A DNA stretch of 15,436 bases, taken from assembly GCA_003445035.1 (NCBI GenBank), contig DLVV01000112.1, positions 4,765 to 20,200 of the forward strand. Reading direction: 5' to 3'. The notes under the pieces were generated by a model, which saw only the letters and a program-made list of their open reading frames with translations, had not been told where the DNA came from and searched no databases. A program made the position numbers and the translations under genes. This document shows, piece after piece, positions 8,108-15,007 of this stretch; position 1 is the first letter of the stretch; every line of letters starts with the position of its first letter. This DNA is from Planctomycetaceae bacterium. GTDB taxonomy: Bacteria > Planctomycetota > Planctomycetia > Planctomycetales > Planctomycetaceae.

Positions 8108-9154
8108 ATGAAGTCCAAGACCAACCTGAAGTCGTGCTGTCACCGCGTGGTGTGCGGTTTGGCCGCGGCAGCTGTCGTGGGACTCGTGACGACCCACTCG
8201 CGGGCATTCGCCCAGGACACAAAACAGGCTTTTGTCGACGCAAAATCTGCAGGGGTCGACTTCACGTTACAGGGCGAATACGCCGGCTGGGTATTGACCG
8301 GATCCCAGGAATTCCGTCCGATCGGCTTGCAGGTGATCTCGCTGGGCGGAGGCAAGTTCGAGGCGGTCGAGTACGCCGGAGGTCTCCCGGGAGCCGGAGC
8401 GACCGGGAAGGCCCGCGTGCGGATCCCCGGCCAGCGTCGAGGAAACTCGGCCCGGTTCATCCATGGCCCGTTGCAGATCGACGTGGGCAATGACCACGCG
8501 ATCTTCTTCCAGAAGTCCTTTGACGGGGTGATCGCCAAGCTGAATCGCGTGCACCGGGTCAGCCCGACAATGGGAGCCAAGCCGCCGGAAGGTGCCGTGG
8601 CACTTTTCGACGGCCGCTCGACCGACTTCTTCAAGTCCGCCAAGGTCACCGAGTCGGGATTGTTGATGGAGGGCACCGAAACGCGGTACGCCTACGGCAG
8701 TTTTCGCCTGCACCTGGAATTCCGCCTTCCGTTCATGCCGTTCGCCCGGGGCCAGGGCCGAGCCAACAGCGGCGTGTATCTGCAGAGTCGTTACGAGGTG
8801 CAGATCCTGGATTCGTTTGGCCTGGCCGGCAAAAACAACGAGTGTGGTGGTCTCTACCGTTACATCGAGCCGGCGACCAACATGTGTTTGCCCCCGTTGA
8901 GCTGGCAGACCTACGACATCGACCTGGACGCCCCGGCCTTCGACGCCGCGGGCACCAAGACCCGCAACGCCCGCCTGACGGTGCTGCACAACGGCGTGCT
9001 GGTTCACGACAATCTCGAGGTCAAGCGTAAGACCGGCGCGGGCAAGCCCGAGGGATCGTTGGCGTTACCGACCAAGTTGCAGAACCATGGCAACCCGGTC
9101 CGCTTCCGCAATATCTGGCTGCTGGACCGCACGCCCAAGCCGTCGGCCGAATAA
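8108..9154 (+). CDS. Secreted DUF1080 protein (3-keto-disaccharide hydrolase fold)
   Basis: The protein has 348 residues. The N-terminus is a signal peptide with a basic start, a hydrophobic core (GLAAAAVVGLV) and an AFA-QD cleavage site near residue 36. Residues about 40-155 form a domain with GEYAGW and GLQVISLGGGKFEAVEYAGGL, a region often seen before DUF1080 in planctomycetes. The DUF1080 (PF06439, concanavalin-like fold) part begins at about 160 with AVALFDGRSTDFF and contains ANSGVYLQSRYEVQILDSFG, ECGGLYRY and LQNHGNPVRFRNIW. The family includes 3-keto-glycoside hydrolases acting in the periplasm; activity here is inferred. The 103-nt gap after trmB holds no promoter I can recognise, and no clear Shine-Dalgarno sequence precedes the ATG. 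Confidence 0.87.
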   Translation: MKSKTNLKSCCHRVVCGLAAAAVVGLVTTHSRAFAQDTKQAFVDAKSAGVDFTLQGEYAGWVLTGSQEFRPIGLQVISLGGGKFEAVEYAGGLPGAGATGKARVRIPGQRRGNSARFIHGPLQIDVGNDHAIFFQKSFDGVIAKLNRVHRVSPTMGAKPPEGAVALFDGRSTDFFKSAKVTESGLLMEGTETRYAYGSFRLHLEFRLPFMPFARGQGRANSGVYLQSRYEVQILDSFGLAGKNNECGGLYRYIEPATNMCLPPLSWQTYDIDLDAPAFDAAGTKTRNARLTVLHNGVLVHDNLEVKRKTGAGKPEGSLALPTKLQNHGNPVRFRNIWLLDRTPKPSAE

Positions 9155-9184
9155 TCCGGCGGCTCCCCCCTCGCCAAACCCGTG

Positions 9185-9213
9185 TTGACCTTGGTCGGGA
9201 CCGCGCCTAGATT
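9185..9213 (+). promoter_or_regulatory. Sigma70-type promoter (TTGACC-N17-TAGATT)
   Basis: TTGACC (9185-9190) and TAGATT (9208-9213) are separated by exactly 17 nt, close to consensus in a GC-rich context. Transcription from about 9220 would serve the small methyltransferase-like gene. The position 31 nt after the DUF1080 stop shows that the next gene is transcribed independently. Confidence 0.6.
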
Positions 9214-9312
9214 ACGCGCGCGACGAGCATTCGCTCGATCCGGATTCCCGGAAACCCCATTTTGCCGCGGCACCTCTCGCAGTTCCCGGCCACATGTTCC
9301 GGAACGGCCAAC

Positions 9313-9765
9313 GTGACATCCACTTCTCCGCTGTCCAAAGCGGCAGTCCGTGAGCTGCTACTTGGTTACGGCCTGGTCCCCGGCGATCACGTCCTTGATG
9401 CCACCTCCGGTGACGAGTTCACCGAGCTCCTGGAGTTTCTCGGCCTGGTCGTCGAGGATTCCGACGAGCGATCCGATCCCGGTCGCTGTCGACTGGTGCT
9501 GGCCCACTCCGAGGACCGTTCACCGATCGAATTGTCCCGCATGGCCGCCGAGTGGCTGGGCCGGCTGGGTCCGGGCGGCACCCTGTTACTGGTGAACGCC
9601 GAACGTCCCGACGTTCTCTCGGCCTTCCCCGGCACCTGCCGCCACTGGTCCTCGGGAGGAACGACGCTCTCGTCGCTGACCATCTCGTCGCTGGCAAGAC
9701 AACCATCGGAATGGCGATCGTTCGTCTCAGCCGAGACACCGGCCGCGGATCTGTCAGCGGCCTAG
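9313..9765 (+). CDS. Small methyltransferase-like protein with degenerate SAM motif
   Basis: The protein has 150 residues from the GTG at 9313. I prefer this start because GGAA lies 8 nt before it and the recognisable domain begins right after (SPLSKAAVRELLLGYGLVPG); a TTG at 9262 would add 17 residues of low-complexity sequence. GLVPGDHVLDATSGDEFTEL aligns with class I methyltransferase motif I (VLDxGxGxG), but the glycine-rich loop is DATSGDE. The next strand ends in VVEDSDE, resembling the acidic motif II region, and LGRLGPGGTLLLV matches the typical strand-5 turn. The chain is too short for a complete Rossmann methyltransferase, ending soon after. It may be a minimal or inactive relative. 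Specific function is not known; the promoter at 9185 supports it as a real gene. Confidence 0.6.
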   Translation: MTSTSPLSKAAVRELLLGYGLVPGDHVLDATSGDEFTELLEFLGLVVEDSDERSDPGRCRLVLAHSEDRSPIELSRMAAEWLGRLGPGGTLLLVNAERPDVLSAFPGTCRHWSSGGTTLSSLTISSLARQPSEWRSFVSAETPAADLSAA

Positions 9766-9781
9766 CCGGGCGAGATGGCAA

Positions 9782-9811
9782 TTGAGCCACCCGCCTCCCG
9801 CTCGATACAAT
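9782..9811 (+). promoter_or_regulatory. Sigma70-type promoter (TTGAGC-N18-TACAAT)
   Basis: TTGAGC (9782-9787) and TACAAT (9806-9811) are 18 nt apart, in the 104-nt gap before trkH. The predicted start near 9818 gives a leader of roughly 52 nt without an obvious riboswitch-like structure. Confidence 0.6.
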
Positions 9812-9869
9812 TTCCGGCAGCGGGTCTTACCCAGTCATCGCTCCCGGATCCTCTCGGCGGTCACGTCGC

Positions 9870-11447
9870 ATGAATTGGTTGCTGCTGTGCCGGATGCTCG
9901 GCCTGCTGGCCACGCTGGTCGGCGGTTCGATGATCTTCAGCCTGCCGTGGGCCTTTCCGGCCTGTGGGCAAACAGGCACTTTCGAGAGCGACGGCTTCTA
10001 CGGACTGTTGTCATCGATCGTCTGCAGCCTGGCGGTCGGTGGATCCCTGGCGTGGATCGGGCGCAAAGCCCGTGATGCCCCGATGCTCCGCAAGGAAGCC
10101 CTGGCGATTGTCGGACTGGGATGGGTGCTGGCCGGAAGCCTGGGGGCTCTCCCCTTTCTCCTCTCCGGCACCGAGACCACCACCGCGGGACCCGGCGGAA
10201 CGCCGATCGTGATCCGTGTCGGAGTGGCCGACGCGGTGTTCGAATCGATCTCGGGATTCACCACCACCGGCGCCAGCGTGCTGACTCACGTCGAGGCCGA
10301 CAGCGACCCGACAACTCCGAACGTTCCCCGCTGCATCCTGTTCTGGCGAAGTTTCACCCACTGGCTCGGTGGCATGGGGATCGTCGTGCTGTTCGTGGCG
10401 ATCCTCCGTCGGCTGGGAGCCGGCGGCAAGGCACTGCTCAGGAGCGAAGTGCCCGGGCCGATGTCCGAGACAGTCCGGCCGCGGGTCCAGCAGGCGGCGA
10501 TGGTGATGTGGGCGATCTACGTCACGATCAGCCTGCTCTTGGCGGTGGTGCTGATCATCGAGGGCATGAGCCTCTTCGATTCGCTGTGCCACACCTTCGG
10601 CACCATGGCCACCGGCGGCTTCAGCACCCGCAACGACAGCGTGGGCGGCTTCGGCAGCTGGTGGATCGATGGGACAATCGTGATTTTCATGATCGCGGCC
10701 GGAACCAACTTCTCGCTGTACCACCTCGCCCTGTCGCAACGAAAACTCTGGCGGACATTTTTCCGCGACACCGAGTTCCGTGTCTACCTGGCGGTGCTGG
10801 CCGCTTCGACACTCGGCCTCGCGGCGGTGGTTCATTTCAGCAACGGCGACACCTCGCCGCTGACCTCGCTTCGCGAAGCCGCCTTCCAGGCCACGGCGAT
10901 CATGACCACCACCGGGTTCGCCACCGCCGACTTCGACACCTGGAACGATTTCTCACGGGGCCTGCTGCTGTTGCTGATGTTCGTCGGCGGCTGTGCCGGC
11001 TCGACCGGAGGCGGACTGAAGGTCGTCCGCTTCATCCTGTTCGCCAAGATCGTACGCCTGGAGATCGAACAGGCTTTCCGGCCCAACGTGGTGCGTCCGT
11101 TGAGACTTTCCGGAACGACGATCGACAAGGCCCAGCGACACCAGGTGGTCGTCTACTTCTGCCTGGTGCTGTTGATCTTCATCGTCAGCTGGATGCTGCT
11201 GCTGGTGATCCAGCCCGGCGGCCCGTGGCAGGGACAAGAATCGGATCGGCTGATGGACACCGCCAGTGCCGTGGCCGCGACACTCAACAACATCGGTCCC
11301 GGCTTGGGCGTTTTCGGTCCGACCCAGAACTACGCCTTCCTCGCCCCCCAGTCAAAAATCCTGCTCTCGGTCCTGATGCTGCTCGGCCGACTCGAACTGT
11401 TCGCCATCCTCGTGCTGTTCATTCCCTCATTCTGGCGGTCTCGGTGA
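9870..11447 (+). CDS. trkH: Potassium uptake protein TrkH (Trk/Ktr membrane subunit)
   Basis: The protein has 525 residues, close to the usual 480-550, with about ten membrane segments in four pore-loop repeats. It forms the K+ translocation pore in the cytoplasmic membrane and normally works with a cytoplasmic NAD-binding TrkA/KtrA ring, which is not in this window. The four selectivity-filter loops are visible: SGFTTTGAS (128-136), MATGGFST (246-253), MTTTGFAT (345-352) and [11 protein letters not shown] (473-483). The loop [15 protein letters not shown] (373-387) before the last third matches the gating loop of TrkH. The ATG at 9870 begins directly with the first helix. Its own promoter lies at 9782-9811. 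KtrB-like proteins are shorter, so TrkH is preferred. Confidence 0.95.
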   Translation: MNWLLLCRMLGLLATLVGGSMIFSLPWAFPACGQTGTFESDGFYGLLSSIVCSLAVGGSLAWIGRKARDAPMLRKEALAIVGLGWVLAGSLGALPFLLSGTETTTAGPGGTPIVIRVGVADAVFESISGFTTTGASVLTHVEADSDPTTPNVPRCILFWRSFTHWLGGMGIVVLFVAILRRLGAGGKALLRSEVPGPMSETVRPRVQQAAMVMWAIYVTISLLLAVVLIIEGMSLFDSLCHTFGTMATGGFSTRNDSVGGFGSWWIDGTIVIFMIAAGTNFSLYHLALSQRKLWRTFFRDTEFRVYLAVLAASTLGLAAVVHFSNGDTSPLTSLREAAFQATAIMTTTGFATADFDTWNDFSRGLLLLLMFVGGCAGSTGGGLKVVRFILFAKIVRLEIEQAFRPNVVRPLRLSGTTIDKAQRHQVVVYFCLVLLIFIVSWMLLLVIQPGGPWQGQESDRLMDTASAVAATLNNIGPGLGVFGPTQNYAFLAPQSKILLSVLMLLGRLELFAILVLFIPSFWRSR

Positions 11448-11476
11448 CCGCCCACCCCCCCCGAACCCGGTCCGTC

Positions 11477-11506
11477 TTGACGCTCGCCGCCCGGCCCGCC
11501 TAAGGT
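11477..11506 (+). promoter_or_regulatory. Promoter before lpxB (TTGACG-N18-TAAGGT)
   Basis: TTGACG (11477-11482) and TAAGGT (11501-11506) are 18 nt apart, 30 nt after the trkH stop. Transcription from about 11513 leaves a leader of about 55 nt before the lpxB ATG at 11568 and excludes the longer in-frame start at 11505. Confidence 0.5.
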
Positions 11507-11567
11507 GCCCGCCGCCCGGGCAACACCGCCGGGCGACAACTCAATCCAGCCGGCAGGGACGCTGCGG

Positions 11568-12755
11568 ATGCGGATCTTCTTTTCAGTTGGTGAACCCAGC
11601 GGTGACGAACACGCCGCGGGACTGATCCGGGAAATGCGGGCGCGGCGGCCGGACATCGTCGCCACCGGATTTGGCGGGCCAACGATGCAGCCGCTGATCG
11701 AGGAATCCGGCGGCGAACTGGTCTATCCACTGACCGAGTTGGCGGTGATGGGTTTCACACGGGTCCTTCCGATGCTCGGTCGCTTCTATCGCCTGGTGAA
11801 GCGGGCCGAGGCAATCTTCCGCAGCAACCCGCCCGATGCGGTGGTGCTGGTCGATTTCCCCGGCTTCAACTGGTGGATCGCCCGCAAGGCCCGTGCCGCG
11901 GGGATCCCCGTCTTCTATTACCTCCCACCCCAACTGTGGGCCTGGGCGCCGTGGCGGATCAAGAAAGTCCGGCGATTCGTCGACCACGTCCTGTGCGGAC
12001 TGCCATTCGAACACGACTGGTACGCCCGCCGCGGCGTTTCGGCCGACTATGTCGGTCACCCGTTCTTCGACGAGGTGGCCAAGCAACCCCTGGACGACCA
12101 GTTCCTCGCAACGTGCCGGAACGGAACCGGTCCGACGGTGGCGGTGCTGCCCGGATCACGGACCCACGAAGTCACCCTCAACTGGCCCCTGTTGCAGGCG
12201 GTGACCCGGCAACTGGCCCGAACACACCCCTCGGCACGGTTCCTGGTCGCCAACTACAAGTCCACCCACCGACGACATTGCGAGGCGCGGTTCCTGGAAG
12301 ATCAACAGGCGGCCGGTGGAGCCGGGCGGCTCGAGTTCCATGTGGGACGGACATCGGAGATCATCGAGGCCGCCGATTGCTGCCTGATGGTCTCCGGCTC
12401 GGTCAGCCTCGAACTGCTGGCCCGCCAGACCCCCGCCGTGGTCGTCTACCGGGGAACGCGATTGACCGAGTTCCTGGCCAGGCGACTGGTTTCCTGCCGC
12501 TACATGTCCCTGCCCAACCTGCTGATCGACGACGAGTTGATGCCCGAGTTTCCCTTTTCGGGGGCCGTCGATCCCTGGATCGAACCGGTCACCGGGATCC
12601 TCGACAACTGGATCACCCATCCGGCCACCCGCGAGGCGGTGATCGACCGCATGGTCGCATTGAACGCGTCGATCGGTGCCAGCGGTGCCAGCGGACGCGC
12701 CGCCGAGGTAATCCTGGAGCGAATGTCGGCCCCCCGATTGGCCCGCGCGGCCTGA
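11568..12755 (+). CDS. lpxB: Lipid-A-disaccharide synthase LpxB
   Basis: The protein has 395 residues (382 in E. coli). It condenses UDP-2,3-diacylglucosamine with lipid X to give the lipid A disaccharide at the inner face of the cytoplasmic membrane (glycosyltransferase family 19, GT-B fold). The ATG at 11568 is chosen because it starts exactly at the conserved MRIFFSVGEPSGDEHA and has AGGGA 8 nt upstream. Family motifs are in order: GEPSGD (8-13), VLVDFPGFN (93-101), PPQLWAWAPWR (120-130), VGHPFFDE (162-169), AVLPGSRTHE (192-201) and VSGSVSLELLARQTPAVVVYR (275-295). No other Raetz-pathway gene is adjacent except possibly the FabZ-like gene 4.2 kb upstream. Presence of LpxB supports a Gram-negative type outer membrane with lipid A. 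Confidence 0.95.
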   Translation: MRIFFSVGEPSGDEHAAGLIREMRARRPDIVATGFGGPTMQPLIEESGGELVYPLTELAVMGFTRVLPMLGRFYRLVKRAEAIFRSNPPDAVVLVDFPGFNWWIARKARAAGIPVFYYLPPQLWAWAPWRIKKVRRFVDHVLCGLPFEHDWYARRGVSADYVGHPFFDEVAKQPLDDQFLATCRNGTGPTVAVLPGSRTHEVTLNWPLLQAVTRQLARTHPSARFLVANYKSTHRRHCEARFLEDQQAAGGAGRLEFHVGRTSEIIEAADCCLMVSGSVSLELLARQTPAVVVYRGTRLTEFLARRLVSCRYMSLPNLLIDDELMPEFPFSGAVDPWIEPVTGILDNWITHPATREAVIDRMVALNASIGASGASGRAAEVILERMSAPRLARAA

Positions 12756-12792
12756 GGGCACGCCCGGCAATCATCGCGACCGGGCCAGCCGA

Positions 12793-12813
12793 TGGTTGGT
12801 TTCGCACCAACCA
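12793..12813 (+). terminator. Stem-loop between lpxB and the Gfo/Idh/MocA gene
   Basis: TGGTTGGT (12793-12800), loop TTCGC, and ACCAACCA (12806-12813) form a perfect 8-bp stem 37 nt past the lpxB stop. No T-tract follows. It directly precedes the -10-like TAGAAT at 12823 and covers the expected -35 position, so it could be a terminator of lpxB or an operator for the next gene. Confidence 0.4.
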
Positions 12814-12822
12814 CCCCGCCGT

Positions 12823-12828
12823 TAGAAT
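12823..12828 (+). promoter_or_regulatory. -10 element (TAGAAT) for the Gfo/Idh/MocA gene
   Basis: TAGAAT matches the -10 consensus well and lies 40 nt before the ATG at 12869. The hexamer 17 nt upstream (TTTCGC, 12800-12805) is a weak -35 and falls in the loop of the hairpin at 12793-12813, which may mean activator or repressor control. Confidence 0.4.
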
Positions 12829-12855
12829 CGCGGCCCACGGCGTCAACCGCTCACC

Positions 12856-12860
12856 AGGAG
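12856..12860 (+). promoter_or_regulatory. Strong Shine-Dalgarno sequence fixing the oxidoreductase start
   Basis: AGGAG lies 8 nt before ATG 12869. It decides between this start and the much longer open frame that runs back through lpxB in another frame. Confidence 0.8.
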
Positions 12861-12868
12861 TCCCCAGC

Positions 12869-13900
12869 ATGTCCACCGACACCATTCGCATCGGCATGGT
12901 CGGTGCCGGAGCCAACACGCGACTGAGACATGTTCCGGGATTCCGCGCCAACGACGGCGTCGAACTGGTCGGAGTGGTCAACCGGTCGCGAGAATCCTCC
13001 GAGCGGGCCGCGGCCGAGTTCGGCATCCCGCGGGCCTACGACAGCTGGCAGGATTTGGTCGCCGATGACCAGATCGACGCGGTGATGATCGGCACCTGGC
13101 CGAACATGCACTGCGAGGTGACCTGTGCGGCACTCGAAGCCGGCAAGCACGTGATGACCGAGGCCCGGATGGCCCGCACGGCATCCGAGGCGAGACAGAT
13201 GCTGGCCGCCTCACAGGCCCGCCCCGAACTGATCACCCAGATCGTGCCCAGCCCGTTCGCCTTCTTCTGTACCGATTACGTCCGCGAGCTGATCGACGAC
13301 GGGTTCCTGGGCAACTTGCGCGAGCTGGTGGTGATCGGGGCCAATGATCAGTTTCAGGACGTCCAGGCACCGCTGCACTGGCGGCAGGACCGCGAGATCA
13401 GCGGCTTCAACGTGCTGGCGATGGGCATCCTTCACGAGGCGACACTGAGATGGACGCCGGATCCGACCCGGGTCTTCGCCCAGGTCGAGACCTTCGGACC
13501 CGAACGACCCGACGGCCCGGCGACGATCCCCGACAGCGTGCAGGCGGTGACCGAGATCGAGGGAGGAGCCCGCGGGCTGTATCATCTCAGCGGCATCGCC
13601 CTGTTCGGCCCCGGGTTTCACCTGCACCTCTACGGCAGCGAGGGCACCATCAAGGTCGACCTCGGCAACGACACCCTGGAAATCGGACGTGCCGGAGACG
13701 AATCGTTGCACGAACCCGAGATCCCCGCAGACCAGCAGGGTGACTGGAGAGTCGAGGACGAGTTCATCGGAGCGATCCGTGGCACCGAGTCGATCCGCCT
13801 GACTGACTTCGCCACCGGTGTGAAGTACATGGAATTCACCGAGGCGGTCGCCCGCAGTGCCGAATCCGGTCAAGCCGTCGATCTGCCCCTGGCCGACTAG
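12869..13900 (+). CDS. Gfo/Idh/MocA family protein lacking the usual catalytic Lys and Asp
   Basis: The protein has 343 residues. The N-terminal Rossmann domain binds NAD(P): IRIGMVGAGANTRLRHVPGF (6-25), VELVGVVNRS (31-40), and AVMIGTWPNMHCEVTCAALEAGKHV (71-95). The C-terminal domain is the alpha/beta sheet domain of GFO/IDH/MOCA proteins (LYGSEGTIKVDLG). The family EKP motif after GKHV is here E98-A99-R100, so the catalytic Lys is Ala. In the His motif, GILHEATLRW, His189 is present but the Asp expected four residues before it is Met185. The protein may bind a sugar or cofactor without the normal dehydrogenase chemistry, or use other residues. It follows lpxB, and some lipid A clusters contain a Gfo/Idh/MocA enzyme (GnnA), but the missing residues argue against GnnA. 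The stop overlaps the convergent SGNH gene by 4 nt. Confidence 0.87.
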   Translation: MSTDTIRIGMVGAGANTRLRHVPGFRANDGVELVGVVNRSRESSERAAAEFGIPRAYDSWQDLVADDQIDAVMIGTWPNMHCEVTCAALEAGKHVMTEARMARTASEARQMLAASQARPELITQIVPSPFAFFCTDYVRELIDDGFLGNLRELVVIGANDQFQDVQAPLHWRQDREISGFNVLAMGILHEATLRWTPDPTRVFAQVETFGPERPDGPATIPDSVQAVTEIEGGARGLYHLSGIALFGPGFHLHLYGSEGTIKVDLGNDTLEIGRAGDESLHEPEIPADQQGDWRVEDEFIGAIRGTESIRLTDFATGVKYMEFTEAVARSAESGQAVDLPLAD

Positions 13901-14982
13901 TCGGTGAACAGGCCGGTCCGCAGCGCTTCGGCCGCCAGGGCGTGGGCCCGCTCGTTGGGATGGGCGTCATAGCGGTTGACCGTCAGGCCCGCGGCCGCGT
14001 GCGGCTCGAGTGTCTCGAGCAGATCCAGGACCCGAACGTCGCTTCCGGTGCCCCATTCGGCCCACTGGCCGTGCACGTCGCGGAACGGGTAGTCCGGGCC
14101 CAGGTTGTGCAGGAAAGGAAATACCACCACCTCGAGCTTCGCTCCGTGGGACCGGCACAACCGGTTGACCTGGTCCAGCTTCCGCTGCATGGACCGCCAC
14201 GGCTCGCCGTCGTAGTACTCGCGGACGAACTGGTAGTAGTCCCGGAAGTCCGACACGGTGAACTGCCTCAGCCGGAAGTACATCAGGTTGAAGAAGTACG
14301 TGTGCTTCCAGAGAACAAACCCCGGGGCGTGCTGTTGCAGGTCGACGTAGTACGTCTTGTGCCGGGGATGGAACGTCTCGATGTCATTCAGGCAGACCAC
14401 ATACACCACCCGGTCAACCGGCAACTTTCCGGCGAACAACTCCTCCAGCAATCGCTCGACCCAGTGCAGGTCGACACCGGCATTGGAGAGGTTGGTGATG
14501 CTGTAGCGACCGGGATGATCGATCTCGAGCGAACCAGCCAGCCGGTTGCTGAACCGGTCACTGGTCCGTTTCACACCGTGACCGAACGTGAAACTGTCTC
14601 CGACGAACACCACGTGCTCACAATCCTCGTCCGACCGGTCGACCGGCAGGTCGTGATCTTCGCGGTACAGGATGCCCCGCTGCGGTCCCAGCTTCAAACC
14701 ACGCTGATACGGTTCGACATGCATCGCGAACCACTTCTTCGACACGTTGGTCATGCTGAAGCTGTCGGTCGTGTCGTGGACCACCGCGAAGTACAGCTCG
14801 ACACCGGTCAGGGCGACCAGCACGATCCACAGCGACAGTCCCGCGTGGATCCACTTCCTGCGGCGCGCCGTCCCGCCACGACGCAGCTTCACCAGCAGCA
14901 CCACCGCCACCACCCCCACGGCCAGCCAGGCCAGCATGCCGTAGAAGTAACCGTCGGGCAGAAACAGGATCGATTTCAACAA
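13897..14982 (-). CDS. Membrane-anchored SGNH/GDSL-fold protein
   Basis: The protein has 361 residues from a TTG at 14982; GAGAGG lies about 11 nt upstream, and the first ATG (14937) would remove part of the first membrane segment's lead-in. Two N-terminal helices (about 14-32 and 46-67) anchor the protein, and the rest looks extracytoplasmic. SGNH hydrolase blocks are all visible: VVFVGDSFTFGHGV (block I, Ser130), NLSNAGVD (block II, Asn167), VCLNDIE (block III region, Asn199) and YDAHPNERAH (block V, Asp339 and His341). Such proteins are esterases or acyl (for example O-acetyl) hydrolases or transferases acting on glycans or lipids; the substrate is unknown. The upstream YfhO-like gene ends 25 nt before it on the same strand, so the two are probably co-transcribed. 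Confidence 0.85.
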   Translation of the reverse strand: MLKSILFLPDGYFYGMLAWLAVGVVAVVLLVKLRRGGTARRRKWIHAGLSLWIVLVALTGVELYFAVVHDTTDSFSMTNVSKKWFAMHVEPYQRGLKLGPQRGILYREDHDLPVDRSDEDCEHVVFVGDSFTFGHGVKRTSDRFSNRLAGSLEIDHPGRYSITNLSNAGVDLHWVERLLEELFAGKLPVDRVVYVVCLNDIETFHPRHKTYYVDLQQHAPGFVLWKHTYFFNLMYFRLRQFTVSDFRDYYQFVREYYDGEPWRSMQRKLDQVNRLCRSHGAKLEVVVFPFLHNLGPDYPFRDVHGQWAEWGTGSDVRVLDLLETLEPHAAAGLTVNRYDAHPNERAHALAAEALRTGLFTD

Positions 14983-15007
14983 CCGCTCGTACCTCTCTCG
15001 CGGAGAC

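Noticed and set aside
12675..12692. Tandem GGTGCCAGC repeat near the end of lpxB
   Set aside because: Two copies of 9 nt encode a Gly-Ala-Ser linker; this is ordinary within a coding region.
11873..12868. Open frame continuing upstream of the Gfo/Idh/MocA start through lpxB
   Set aside because: The upstream part is an Arg/Pro-rich shadow of lpxB; AGGAG before ATG 12869 and the Rossmann start immediately after fix the true start.
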